Part shown: one piece after another, positions 1-13,768 of the stretch
Numbering within the stretch: position 1 is the stretch's first letter
Layout of the letters: each line of letters opens with the position of its first letter
Assembly (NCBI GenBank): GCA_018292915.2
Contig: JACVVK020000203.1
Coordinates: forward strand, 146,501 to 210,500
Length of the DNA: 64,000 nucleotides
Origin: Batillaria attramentaria
Taxonomy: Eukaryota; Mollusca; Gastropoda; Batillariidae
Reading direction: 5' to 3'
The notes under the pieces: model-generated
The model's database searches: none
Seen by the model: only the letters and a program-made list of their open reading frames with translations
Told to the model about the DNA's origin: nothing
Position numbers and translations under genes: made by a program

Positions 1-3000
1 TCAACGGGCTGCAACACGCTGGGGTTGCTGCTGCTGTAGCCAAAAATTCCACTATCACCACCACCACTACCACCACCACGACCACCTCAATTTCTTTTTT
101 TTTTTTTTTTAGCCAGTTCAACAAACTCTGCCGCAGCAGCCATATAGGACTTGGTGTGTGTGTGTGTGTGTGTGTGTGTGTGGACTTGAGATTGTTGCAG
201 TACTGGTTAAAGCTAATAAGCGTAAGGGATGTGTCCTGACTACTTTTCCCCTCCCTGTCATGTATGTGTGTGTGTGCCATGCCTTTTTTCCCTGCCTTTG
301 CTTTTGTTTCAGTTGAAAATGATCATGGTATGTGCCAGTCGTAGTACGTTAGATCTTATTTTTTTCAGAAAGCAACTTGTACCTCATTGCTCTGAAAGTT
401 GGTCACTTTATGATCTGTCGTTGATAGTCGTAGCATAGTCGTCATTTGTAAGTGTGTGTCATGTATATATATATGCCTTCTCATGTCTGCAAGAGAAACT
501 TTGGCTTGATCAAGTAAGCCATTCATTTTTCTTGCCATGATCTTCTTTCGCTGAGCAAAACTTATTGCTCCGTTTTTGTAAACTGCCATATACTTATAGT
601 GCCACTATTCCAAGTAGGATTTGCGTTCGCATCTGGTGTTAACACACAGGTGAATATCAGGTGTTAGAAGTGTTCATAGATGTTCAAGAAAGAGATGTGC
701 TTGGTCGAAGTTAGGTGGAGATGAAAAAAGACAGAGGGGAAAAAAAACATATTTGGGGTGGCTCAACCATGTTGAGCGTCTGACAAGGTCATGTGGTCTT
801 GGGTTCAAATCCTATCAGCACTGAAGTTGAACAGGCATTTTTGCCAGTACTGCTTTTTTGAAATCGCCTACCATTCGCCAGAGGGGAAATAATTGATGGT
901 GGTAGATCTGTGTAGTAAAATGGATTTCTGAGCAGATTTCTTTTAAAATGAAGTTGTTTTTTTGTTTGTTTGTTTGGGGTTTGTTTGGTTTTTTTTTTTT
1001 GGGGGGGGGGGGGGGGTTGGAAAGCAAGGTGGTTGCCAGCATGGAGAGATGTTTGAGTTTGAATTGTTTGCATGCATGTCAGCCTGTTTTTGATTTTATC
1101 AGCAGTGGTATAAGAACTGCCAACAATTCAGGTCTGATCAGTGTAGATCCAACTGATCAGAAAGAAGCAAATGAATTAGATCTAGTTATCTAAAAACAAA
1201 ACAACAAAAAAAGAAAACAAAAAAAGAAACAACTAGTAAATTAAAGAAAGAGAAACCTTTTGGCATTGTAGCTTTAATACAAAGTTATTGACAGGTTCGT
1301 GATCTCTTGGAAAAGTTCCTTGGCAGTTTAACCCTTCTACTGCCACTTGATGACCTTGACATTCAGCCGTGAATCACCAAGTTCTAACAGTGATGTCACA
1401 ATGGTGAAGCAGCCACAGATAGGCAATAGCAGCATAATGTTGTTAGTGCAAGATATTTTGCATGGTTTGTGCAGTTTCTTGCGTGTATTTTTTTTTTTTG
1501 GGGGGGGGGGGGGGATAAGATTAATATTCCTTTTTTGCCCCATGTTTGCTTACCTGGAAGGTACGTTTGAGACCACCCTGTTTAACCTTTCTTAAGACGA
1601 TTTTTGTAATATAGACGGACTTTAAAAATAGTTTTGCATCTTCAGAGTGTTTTTGATTGCAACAATTGTATCTGCTGCTGTCTCTGCTTATGGAGAGAAA
1701 TATTTTCTTGGCACTGGTTGTCGCTATGGTTGTTTCCTTGTTACGTGTATGCTTCGGTTTGTCACTGTAGGTTTGGTAGGTGCTGTCTCTGCTGTGGAGA
1801 ACTGTAAGACAGGTCTTCCACTGGTCAGTAAAATCATCTGTAACTTGTCCTTCCTCTGTGTTAGTTATTTTGCCCGCTTTTTGTGTGTAGTGTGTATGGG
1901 AAGAGTGGGGGCATGAGTGGTACGGGTGAGAAGTTTGGCTAATATAGCTGCGAATCGTTGCGGTGCAGAAGTAAAGATATTATTTACATTACCAGTACTT
2001 TTGGTGGATGTAGTTCCTTTTTCGCATCATCTGCAGCAAGAAAGGTGTATGTTCAAGATTACAGATAAGGGTTTTGTTTTTGTTTTTGCCGTATTGTGGG
2101 GATTTTGTTGTTTATTGATTAATGCAAACATCTTCAGATAGGACATATTCAGTCTTTCAGTGGAATGTTTGTTGGCACGTAATCATGCATTTATTTGTTG
2201 CATTGTGCGTTAATCAAGTTCGTATGTAGGTTGTAGTGGGGGAAATTAATCGTACAATAAGACGGTTACATCATTATTACTCTTAGCGTAGTGCTTGCTT
2301 CAATATCACATTGTGTGAACCCTGCGTTCCTAAAGTTTGTTACGTCTACATGTACATAAGACATACCTGTTGTATAAAGTATTACTCGTATAATTATATG
2401 ATGTTACCCCTATTTTATGCAGGGAGACAATCTGTTGAGTTTGGTTTGTTGCAATACACAGTATTCCTGATTTGTTCCGATTTGCTTTTTCTTTGGTCTG
2501 TTTGAAACAGCGAATGGTGTGTGCAAATTACTTTTGTTAATTTCTTTTTAGGGTATGAAAACTTGATAGGATGGGTTTAGCTAGAGTGATGCACTTGTAC
2601 GCCACTTTGAACCACTTCCTTTTTTCTTGAGAAAGGACTTGTATGTCTTTGTGATAATCTCCCAACTTTTTCTCCCAAAGTTTAGTCCCAAATGTTTGTT
2701 ACCGATATTTGATTTCTTTCCATGTGAGTCCCATTTGTGGCCATGACGGGATTTTTTCTCATCCGCAACAGTCACTTCGCTACGAAGCAAGGAAGTTTTT
2801 GTATGAGCAGTTAGCAGATATGTCTGGATAAATTTCAGCATGGGATTCGCATCAGTAAGATGCTGACTTCAGCTCTTGAAGTGATTCGAGCAGTAGCAAT
2901 ATTACCTGTCTCCAGTACAATTTGTGTTTGTGTTTGAAATCTTACAAGACACTATTTGCCAAATCATGTACAGGTGTTGGGTATCGCAAACCATTTTTTG

Positions 3001-5300
3001 ATTACTGGTACACCTGAAAACCTCCATGCCCACACAAACAGGGTAGACATGTACCAACACATCATACAATGCAGTGCATGGCGTTCCTATCACAGTATCT
3101 GGTCTCTGAAGAGGTCACTAGTCAGGTTAGAGAACTCCTAGTCTTAGGGGTGTATGTACATCGGTGGCTTTGTTCATCAGGAGGCTTTGGTCATCCGAAT
3201 GAACAAGTGACGCTTATCAACTACGCAGTACATGTTCTATGCCACATATTCAACCTTTTTTTTTCTCCCCAAAGCCAGGTTAGCTTTATGAAAGGAATGG
3301 CGGTGTTTCTAGCTGTAGTTGCTGTGACCTTTATGACTTAAGTATCTAAGGTTGTCTTCGAAAGATTGTTTGCGAAGAAAGGTTGCGGAACATTTGCAGA
3401 GCTTTGATTCCCTTTGAAGTGCTCATAGTTGCATCTGTAGCACGTTAGCCGAACAAAGACTGTTCTTTGGGAATGTCATTGTTTTTCACACAGTCTGAAG
3501 TGTTTTTTTGGATACGCCTGCCATATTCAGAATTTCTTTTAAAAGTGTGATTTGGTGGGATCTTTTGTTGTTAACATAATTATTTGTACGTCCTCATTTG
3601 TTATGGCTCTGTTTGTTGAATGCTTATTTTATACACCTTAGCTCTTTGTTATGTTGAGTTATGAACATGATTATTGAGAATTTTTCCTTCACATCAGTAA
3701 GTACAGTATCGTTAGCATTTTAACGCTTTTTCATTATTCCATCTACTTGTTAAAATACGTAATCTGCCTGTTGCACTGACCTCTACCACTACATTTGAAC
3801 AAGGTGGGGTGATAGCGTACTCAATGCAAAGGCTGCAATGTCTAGTTTTTGATTTTGTTTCTTATCCAGATACACTGTATAATCACTGCGACGTAACATG
3901 TGTACTCTACAATTCAGACACCGTAATTATATCCATCTACTGTTCGTATGAATGTATGCTTGTATGAGACTTGTATGAACATAATATATGTATAGCTCCT
4001 AGGATGAAATCCTGTGTATGGTGTTCAGATATCCTGGTTGTTGCGGTGGAATGCTAGTAATTCACCCATCTTTAACATCACCTTCCCGGTCTCTTGGCTT
4101 GCTGTCTTCTCAGAGATGGCAGAGGCCTCCGACGCCCATTTTCATTTCCTTTCTCCCCATATTTAACCCAGTAGTTCAGCGTGTGTTGTGGTCAACGATC
4201 CCTTGACGCAGTGTTGAAATGTGAGGGGTACGTACCACTAACGCTCTTGTGGTAGCTGTGTATACATTATACTTATACACTGTTGACAGTGCCGGTGCTT
4301 TGTCAGTAGATTAACACCTTTCCCCTTTGATCCTTAATTTTAAATCAAGACGAGCACATTTTTCAGTGAATGTGGAAAGTTTCGGTTGGTTTGCAATACG
4401 CCTTATTTCAAGCTTTGCATTGAGAAGTCCTTCAAGTACAGTCTCCATGTATACGTTCATTTTCTGTGGTAGCACAGTTAGTGTCAAGGGTGCAGCATTT
4501 TGCCGATCATTTGCAGCTTCTGAAAGAATTCACGGAGGTGATGTAATTAAGCTCTGTGGCTGTGTTGTCCCGTGGCCGCTAGATCTATGGTCTAGAAGAC
4601 ATTTTGAAAATTTGTGTCGTCTCTTGCATGTGTTGTGTTTTCCCCACATGCCTGCCGGTTCTAAACAAATTCTGTCTACTGTTTAAACTGCTCAATCCTT
4701 TTCACTTGATCGTAGTTTCTGCCAACCGTGAAAGCCTTAAAAAGAATTTACTGCAAGCGTTGTGAACAGAATGAAAATGTGCATAGCCTGACAGCAAGGA
4801 TCTTTGGGATATGAAACCAAAGCACACTACCTTAGAACTAGAAATGACAAGAAAGGATCAAGTACATGGATATTATGTGAGTGCTTCATTTAGTAGAGAG
4901 GGGGAAATGGTTTTTCTTCAGCGGGTTTGCCAGACGCAACTTGCAGAACATTCAAGGTAATCTTGCGTATTTGGCGTCCAGCAAGATACCATTGCCCAGT
5001 CCTACACTCATGTTCGCAGAGCAAACTGCCCCTTTTACAACTATATGTGCATATTAATTATTGAGAATAACGTACTTTGTAATCTGTTTTGAAAAGCCCT
5101 TGTGCTTACAGCTATGGAGAATGCTTAGAACATGTAATGGACTGTTACTATCAATGATTATTAAAAAGTTATTAGCTGAAATTCTCTGGCTTAGTTTTGT
5201 TGTTGTTGTATGTTTGATAGTTTTTTGGTGATGTTGACAGCAATATATGGAACTGAACAGTTTCACACACACACACACAGACACAGGTGATACACACATT
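1..5300. other. Gene-poor stretch, no supported coding region
   Basis: Only short unconserved frames on either strand. A plus-strand frame at 3-120 (Ala/Thr-rich, ending in a Thr run from ACC repeats) could be the tail of a gene lying to the left, but there is no family match. The stretch includes (GT)13 at 154-181 and T/G homopolymer junctions at 986-1017 and 1490-1514. It could be a long 3' UTR of an upstream plus-strand gene converging on TUBGCP3. Confidence 0.4.
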
Positions 5301-5309
5301 TTGTTTGTT

Positions 5310-6438
5310 TGATAGTTTTCAGTTTATTTTTAAGATAATTATCGACATAAACACAGCCATACTTCTAAACAGTTACCAACTGACATCGGAATTAAACCTG
5401 AAATTTTTAAAGAATGTGCACCGCAAGCAAGCTGGCAATTTGTACATGTAATTTCACATCATTACAGACCAAGTACAATGCACTATTTATTTATTCAGTA
5501 CTTAGGAAACCTAAACCCTTACAGAAACCATTGTGAAGCACACAACTTGATAGGAGGAATTGATGCGGATGAGATTAGGACACAGATATTGCACATACAA
5601 AGAAATCTGCTCATTAATCCCACAGCACAGTCCCTTTTTATTCAGCATCAGCTGACAGCTTTGAACAGACTCACACTGTACACAAATGCTGTATATACAC
5701 CACGCTATTTACAACCCTACCCCCCCCCCCCCCCCCCCCCCCGTATAACATTTCGATATATAAATGCAACTGGAACCTTTAAAAAAACAGCTTGGAAAAG
5801 CAGTTCCGGGTGTGTTTTGGAAATTTGTAAGGGATACACAGTAATTCATCCCATTCTGGAGTGATTTGCAATTTGCAATGCATGTACAACTGAAGCCATT
5901 AATAGGAAAAACAAATACAAATTACAATGTATGACCAAATGTACTTGGTTTTTTGACAAGACTTTTCAACAGCAGCAGTTTCACACTGACAGGCACAAAC
6001 TTGCAGTTTCATCACCCCAGTAATGAAAATATGGAATACATGTACAGCAAACTCGCTACAGCAATGAAATTCAGTCCCTGCCTCATGAATGTCTTACAAA
6101 TTTACCTTGCAGCTGTGCAAACTAGCTGTAGTAAGCATACATACAGATTCAATCATTTCAAACAACAGCTGAGCTTGCTTGAAACTTTAAAACGTTTTTG
6201 GTCCCATTCTGAGATCACTCATTTCACAGTAATGAGGATCTCTGCTGCTGCACAGTGATAGTAGATTCCAAAACTCATAACCACTACACATAATGGAAAT
6301 CGTCTCCATGGCGCAGGACCCACAGGAGAAGTACACAACACACTGTCATCTCGTGTTATTCTAAAAATCCAGCTACGCCAAAATTCCATTTAACTTGGAG
6401 TCTCTTCAGCATGGAGTGTGACCTTGACCTTGCCCACA
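5310..6438 (-). other. TUBGCP3: Probable TUBGCP3 3' UTR
   Basis: No open frame of note follows the stop. Reverse-strand AATAAA signals occur at 5495-5486 (two overlapping) and 5328-5323, so cleavage just below 5320 would give a 3' UTR of about 1.1 kb. A (C)22 run interrupts it at 5721-5742. Extent is inferred from the signals only. Confidence 0.5.
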
Positions 6439-6931
6439 TTACACTGGCCTTGATCTCTGCCGCTGCATGGCAAGTGGAGATCGTGAGTTTGGCTCCTTGA
6501 CTTTGTAGTGCTGGTTGAAGTCCAGGCGGAAACTGAGGAATCGCAGGCTGACATCCTGGTGACAGGTCACCATGACAAGAAATCGCTGAACCATGTCCTG
6601 GAAGTGAAGAAATATTGATTGTGATTTTCTGTACATAAAATAATTGCAAAGATACTGACACTCTAAGAGGGGCCGTGAGTTCAATGTGTACTTTCTACCA
6701 CAAGGGCGACTTTAAAGACAGGTCACTAGAAAAAGAAGGAAAAAAAAAGTATTAATTTTTGCCCTGTCACACATACACACACAAAATACAAAGAGGTCTC
6801 TTTCACACACACACAGAGGTCTCTTTCATGCACACAGAGGTCTCTTTCACACACACACAGAGGTCTCTTTCACACACACAGAGGTCTCTTTCACACACAC
6901 ACACACAGAGGTCTGCCTTCTCTGTCTCTGT

Positions 6932-6966
<35 letters not shown>

Positions 6967-9900
6967 GGTAAGACTGTGTAAGAACCGTCATCTGTGCGCG
7001 TGTTGATGGGATGATGTTCCTGAGGAATGCTGTCCTCCTCTCCCGTTCCTCCTGCTCTTCTGCCTCTGTCACAGCCCACTCTCCCTGTGATACACAAGCA
7101 AACAAAACTGAAACGTGCCCCTCTGTCACCATACTTTCTCTCCCCAGCAAAAGCCCATGTTTACAGTTTGTTGTCTGGATTTGTTTTGTTTGTAGGCTTT
7201 TTTTTTTTGGGGGGGGGGGGGGGAGGATTACGTAACACCTAATCAGTATCTATGGAGCAATCAGAAAATCTCTCTCCCTTGTTTTGCTATCAGCTTACCT
7301 GGTCTGTGCGCTTTTGCCGTGTTTGTTCAAAGTGCTGTCGCACGTCCAACTCTTCGTTGACCGCCTGGTAGAAATTGTCCTGGGCTGTTTCAAACTGGAT
7401 GATCAGGTCAAAGATAGTTCGCAGCTGGGTCAAAATGTCCTGTGGAATGGACATGCTTTGTGATAGACAAATTCACTAGTATACAGAAAGCTGTATCTCT
7501 CCTGGTTGGTTTCTTTCAAAACAGGAAGGCATTCCCAAAAGACGGCAACAACAGAAGCATGCACCTCACATATATATATATATTCCTGACAGCGAACAGA
7601 AACACTCTGGACAAAAAGGCAAAGACTGCTTTGCAATTCTGAGCGCTGCTGTAAAAAAAGGTCACAGATCATCAAGACCAAGTAACCAAACTTCATACGA
7701 TGTTGTTGTGTTGACGGGAAGTCAGGTTGCACAGAGAAAGAAAATCTTGTAAATGTCTGCCGTGTAATGGCAAAACACACTAAGTCCATTTATGTCATGA
7801 GGAAAAATGCCATAATGTCACTGTCTTTCATCTTGAAATCACCCCTTTTGCCCTAAAATGACTTCATGGACTTGCTGTGTTTTGCCTTTACATGGCAGAT
7901 GTGCTTGAGGGTGATAGAAATGCCCAAAATCCAATCAGAATGAACTCCTCAGGGACACAGCACCACAGCAAGTTTCAAACAAAATACCCTCGGAAGATGG
8001 AAACTTTGGTTTCGGATGCTGCTCAACAATTGTTGCCCTTTATTATTAGGCTTGGATGCGCAGTGAGGCACTTCATCATCACTGTGCCTTCACCGAGTTG
8101 TGCTTGTATTTTGCAAGTGGTCCTTGACTTCTGTACACTTCCAAAGCACAAGAACAGATCCAGGGTTTAAAATGATCCATGATCCAAAAGGAGCAGGATG
8201 GGGACTTGCTGTGGAAAAAAAGGACTGAAACCTGGGCCAGAGTGCAGGGGCAGCACCGTGCTGGGGGACCACAGGAGCAAGGAAACAAATGTTAGCATAA
8301 TTATTGAAGGCATTTACTGATTTAGTAGCCTCTCCTGGCACCCACAAGTGAAATACTGCCTTGATACTGGCATGCAAGAATTATAAAATGAAGTTAGACT
8401 GTCCTACATGGCATTAAACGCATCTTGATTAGTTGATAAATGCAACCTTTTCCTCATTTTCTCGGCTAAAACTTAAGATTTTTTTTTGGGGGGGGGGGGG
8501 GGGGGGGGGGGGCTTAAAGGATAGGAAATTTGTCTGAAAAATGCCAAATGACTAAAAATTCCCCAGCCCGAAGGAGGAAAAGTGTGTAGCATTTAGTGAC
8601 GAAGTGGCAAAACCATGAGCACGCGTCTGCAAAGTACTTGCATTATACTATGGGTGTCCCGGGGCATGCTCCCGAAGATTTAAGAAAACAATATTTTTAC
8701 AGTAGAACATATTATTACAGTAAAATGTCTTTCTCCTAGGTACTTACCAGATGACATGATACTATAGCAGGGTAATAGGGGAACTCCTATAGTATCATGT
8801 CATCTGATATAATCGTAGGAGAACATTTTTTTTTTTTTTTTTTTTACAGTAAAATGTCTTTCTCCTAGGTACTTACCAGATGACATGATACTATAGGAGA
8901 GTAATAGGGGAACTCCTATAGTATCATGTCATCTGGTATAACCGTAGGAGAAACATTTTTTTTTTTTTACAGTTAAATGTCTTTCTGCTAGATACTTACT
9001 AGATGACATGTCATAGGAGTTCCCCTATTACCCTCCTACAGTATCATGTCATCTGGTATAACCATAGGAGAAACCAACCAACCAAAAGATCTGTGCAATT
9101 TGGTGCATTTTGGTATGAATTTAAATGCTTCAGAGGAGCAAACACTTTATTTTGGAGGCAAATGTTTAGAACTAGACTAAAATCTGTGCAATTTTGTGTG
9201 TCTTGGAGTTGGAATCTTTTTACGTGCCTCAGACTCAGAGGAGGAACACACTTTCAGGGGGGAGGAACAGTTTCGCCAAAGGTAGAAATCCGCCAAAAAG
9301 AGAAAGATTTTACACCCTGCAGATCCCAAATGATCAAGAACAAGTGCTCAAGAGAGTACCAGCACATACCCGAGACTTTTCGTCCAGCAGACATCGACAG
9401 AGGATGGTGTCAAGAAACACCTGATGAGCTGCGATGATGTGGTCAAGGTCACCAGCCTCCTGAACCTTGTGAAGCAGCTCATCCCACGAACACTCCAACA
9501 CCTGAAAAAGAAAGATGTTCACTGCTGTAGATGGTGAACATCTGGCAAGAACATGGCAACGATGCTGCTCAATGGAAACTCAGTCCAATCAAATCTGGTG
9601 TCAATGTATGTAGGAAAGCAGTGTTCCAAATCCAATAAAAGAAGAAGATAATGCTCAAAGTCAAAAGTCAAGTTATCAGGTCTTCCATCAAATGGTAAAA
9701 CTAAAAGGGTGGTAGTATTAATCAAATCCACACAGTTTAGGTCCTTTTAGCAAATGAATGTAGAGGTACAATGTCAGCCTGAACCCATGAACTTGACAGT
9801 TTGTTGTTGTTGTTGTTTTTTAACATATTGCAAAACCAAAAAGACCCCCCCAACCCCCCCCCCCCCCCCAAAAAAAAAAACCCAAAAAACAAAACCAATC

Positions 9901-10717
9901 AGAAATTAACTTCAATTGCTATGCATACAAGTCATAAAACTAAGAGAGACTAGAGAGGCAAAGCCTCCATGGCTTGCCTTGTGACACAGGTCAAGGTCAT
10001 TCACAAGAGTATGTTTGTAAAGCTCTTATCACTATCCATTATCATGCCAAGTAAAGTGTCTCTGGCGCTCTGAGTTTATGGCAATATTACAATTTTTCCC
10101 CCGAAACAGTTTGTATGGCCTTGACCTTTGGTCAAGGTCATTCAAATGAGATCTCATCAATGTCTATCATTATGCCAAGTTTGATGCCTCTAGTATTTGT
10201 AGTTCCTCCGAAAATGATATGTTTTAAAAGGTCTTGGGCATGCCAAGTTTGGTGCCTCTGCTGTTTGTAGATTCTGAGAAAATGACAATGTTAAAGTTTT
10301 CTGGACACACACACACACAGACAGACAGACTGACAAACAGACAGACGACGGAGGGTTAATACATAGACTCCCATTGTTACACAAGGGAGCAAAAAAACAA
10401 AGTACCGACCTCAAAGTTGATGTAGTACTGGACCTGCTGAATAAAGTGCTCCATTTCACAGCCAAGCACTTGACACTGGTGCAGGATACTGGCCAATTCT
10501 GGAACAACGCATCACATTAAACTACTAGAGGCCTACTCAAGGATGAACATCTCTCATACTCAAAGTAGCACAAAAGTGTTTGGAGTGGATGCTGTCGTCA
10601 GTATCGTAGTGGAAACTGCCCTGATACTATCTATGAGCTTTTTTATCTTTGTTTTCCTTTGTGCGCATACTGGATGTCATGTGACCGGAATGCGTTGTCT
10701 CTGAATGCTTGGAACTC

Positions 10718-10781
<64 letters not shown>

Positions 10782-11374
10782 AGTGCATGACTGATGACAA
10801 TTTTCACCCGAGTCCCTTACAGAACATGCCAGCCTACCAAACATTCTGGTATTAAATTCCACGGACGTCTCAAGAAAATCTCTCTCTCTCTGCCCAAAGC
10901 TAGACTTGTACTTGACTGAACCACATCGAACGCGACTGCACGCTGCTGAACAAAAACCCTTAAGTACAAGCAAAGAGTTGGTCGAGTACCTGGGATGGGT
11001 TTTGTGCAACGAGCATTGGACATCTGATTCTTCCAGATAAGTGCCAGGATGTACTCCATACGTTTGGCACGCCACAGGAAGTTGAAGACGCGCAGATACA
11101 TGATCATACACTCTGGGGTGAACACCTGACAGGAAAAAAAAAAAAGTTTGATGATGATCGACAATGATAGTAATGATAACAAGGACTTGAAATATGATCC
11201 GTAAAGTGGGTAGCTCATTTTCTCTCTCTCTCTCTCTAAAAAAAAAAAAGAAGTCATTGTTGCTCTGTCCTCATGAGCAGAAACATCAGAATTCATTAAC
11301 AGGGTAGGCCCCCTGCCAGTACCAGCATTTTACTTTTCCTAGTGACTGGTGCCACTTTGTGTGAGGTTATGAGA

Positions 11375-11453
<79 letters not shown>

Positions 11454-12095
11454 GCTACACTTGCTTCACTCACTGTCCTAATGGGCCCGTCCACATGATA
11501 ATCCAGGCTGAACACATCCCAGCCTGTGTCACCTGGTGAAACCTGAAATAAGCAAAACACGTAAGTAACTTGACAATGAGACAACACCCACACCAGAACT
11601 ATTATCATACAGTAAACACTGTTTGATAAGTGTTTACACCCTTCACTACAAAATTACAGTAGATGAAGTGATCACAAAACCTATATGTAAAACAATACAA
11701 TTCGACAGTCTAACTTGTCACAAACCAGACTAATGCATTTTTCAGTCCTAACAAAGTAAGTAATCTGAGATAATACTGAAGGATTTTTTTTTTAAATGTC
11801 CGCAAACCTCACCTCCAACAAGCGAACGTCCAAACGTTTGAGGATGTCAGCAGCATCATACTGGGCGTTGGTCGCTCGGATAGCTGTCTCCAGGATGCCG
11901 TTCAAGTTGTGGAGATACAGGTTTCCTGCTGGCTTGGCCAAGTCCTCTCTGTGGCAGACAGACAGACAGTGATCTGACATTCTCTTCTGGTTAGACGCGT
12001 ACAGTTTACAGGGCCTGCTAATTTTCTCATGGTCCACACAGATAGATTAGACCACAAATCTACATGCGCATCATAACTTCTGTTTAGTGAATCGC

Positions 12096-12151
<56 letters not shown>

Positions 12152-12893
12152 TACACACTCACCCACAAACAATAAAAAAACATCACACCGGCCCCTGTAG
12201 TGTAGTGGTTAGCACTTCGGATCATGAACCGGGAGACCCGGGTTCAAACCCCAGCCGAGGCAAGCGGAGATTTTTCCTACCTAGGTCGGCTCCTACCCAG
12301 AGCGGGTGTGCTATGGGCCCGATGGGGAGGCTGTTGCCACACAGCCGAGTTTCACCCACTTCACGGGTGCGACTTTGGAGGTGCTTCCCTTAGTATGACA
12401 CATCTTATGATGTGGATGATAACACGGCCGGCACCGCAGGTGCCGGAGTTCCCGGGCCTGGTTAATGCCAGGATATTTATGACAGGAAGCGTGGAATGCG
12501 GCCCTGTCCCGCAGTCGCAAACCACATGGACCTGCATAGCATCATCTTACCATCATCCTCATCTCCATCATCATGCATAACATAAATTGTCCCAGCTTCC
12601 GAGTCCTCTGTGGGTTCCACCCATGACCCAGGAGGAACACCACTGGAGCTGGCAAAGAGTTGAGGCAGCAAAAAAACAAAAACAAAAACAACAACAAAAT
12701 AATAAAACATCACAAAACAGGCAATTCTGTATGTCACTTGGCAGAAGAGCAGAAGCGTCAAGAATGTGGTAAGCACTAAGGCTCTTTCACCATTTGTTTG
12801 TAGAACTGCAGCATCAAGATAAACTCACTCAAGCAGATCCATAAGATGGCGTATAAAGTCGCCCTGCCCCAGCAGCAAGTACCGTCTCATGGC
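6439..12893 (-). CDS. TUBGCP3: TUBGCP3 exons 17-25: GRIP2 domain and C-terminus
   Basis: Residues about 583-930. Readable segments are [114 protein letters not shown] and [20 protein letters not shown]2 binds gamma-tubulin. The protein ends in a basic tail (QRQRSRPV) and TAA at 6441-6439. Residue spacing across the exon 17/18 join matches the family exactly without any extra exon, which matters for the exon-like segment at 12551-12648. Confidence 0.93.
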
Positions 12894-13602
12894 CTGAAAA
12901 AGAAATGGGAAAAAGCTATTTCCACAATCACTTTTCTTCCATCTGTTACTTTTATAATTTTATACCATACCATACTACAGAAATTCATCAGGATCAAATG
13001 CCTCATTTCAAATGTAGGCAGTGAAGTCGCTAAGGGCACTGAGCCAACTGTGCTGAAATTTCATACTGTACCTCTTTTCGGTGTGCAAATATTTAGATGT
13101 TTCAACAGGACATTTGTGAAAGAAACATATCCGGGTAAAAACACTAAAACAGCTCCCTAAACTATTCATAAAATAACAACTTTATTCTTTATATACAGTT
13201 ATGAAAAGCCTAGGTGCCATCTGGCTCTGACAGAAAAACATTCACTTCAACGCCATGTACAAAATGACAGTTGTGTGCTTTCAGGAGCTTTGGCCCTGAC
13301 CTTGAGGTGATCCATGAACTTGTATTTGGAGTGCAGAATGTCCAAGAGATGAAGACTGGTGTCAGTGTAAACACCATCTATCATCTTCTGGAACGATGAC
13401 TCCTCATCTTGAACGAACATGCTCTGGGCTGAAAAAAGACAATCTTAAATGATCAACAGCAGCAACAGTAACATCATCACTGACAACAAGAACAATTCAA
13501 AAGAGGAACTGGTACGTGTGTTTTCTCATGACTTGAACACTTGCTACAGCTTAAATATCTGCCTGCCTTTATCATTTCTACTCAGTTGCCTTGTTTTTGT
13601 TT

Positions 13603-13635
<33 letters not shown>

Positions 13636-13731
13636 TGTGCGTGTGTGATGCGTGTGTGATGTGTGTGTGTGTGTGTGTGAGTGTGTGTGTGTGTGTGTGC
13701 GTGTGTGATGTGTGTGTGTGTGTGTGTGTGT

Positions 13732-13768
<37 letters not shown>

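Larger units (their letters stand above)
7440..9369 (-). other. TUBGCP3 intron 22
   Basis: Largest intron of the 3' half of the gene. It holds the 'GGAGGAAAAGTG' repeat with the hairpin array and a T/G homopolymer junction at 8475-8512. No further exon is needed, since exons 22 and 23 join in phase 0 and match the family. Confidence 0.85.

Noticed and set aside
3..120. C-terminal end of an upstream plus-strand gene (Ala/Thr-rich)
   Set aside because: Too short and composed mainly of ACC repeats; no family resemblance, so kept only as a possibility in the region note.
8745..8800. Resemblance of CAGGGTAAT in the hairpin loop to half of the I-SceI homing site
   Set aside because: Only nine bases match, the other half is absent, and no homing endonuclease frame is present.
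8732..9071. CRISPR-like array
   Set aside because: Three palindromic units with poly-T spacers in a eukaryotic intron; spacers are not unique sequences.
9003..9437. 144-residue plus-strand frame
   Set aside because: It runs from the hairpin repeat across the antisense of TUBGCP3 exon 22 and is a shadow frame.
12190..12262. tRNA-like heads at 12190, 43784, 49375, 53287 and 54970 as tRNA genes
   Set aside because: They have A and B boxes but no complete cloverleaf, and are followed by shared SINE bodies and tails.
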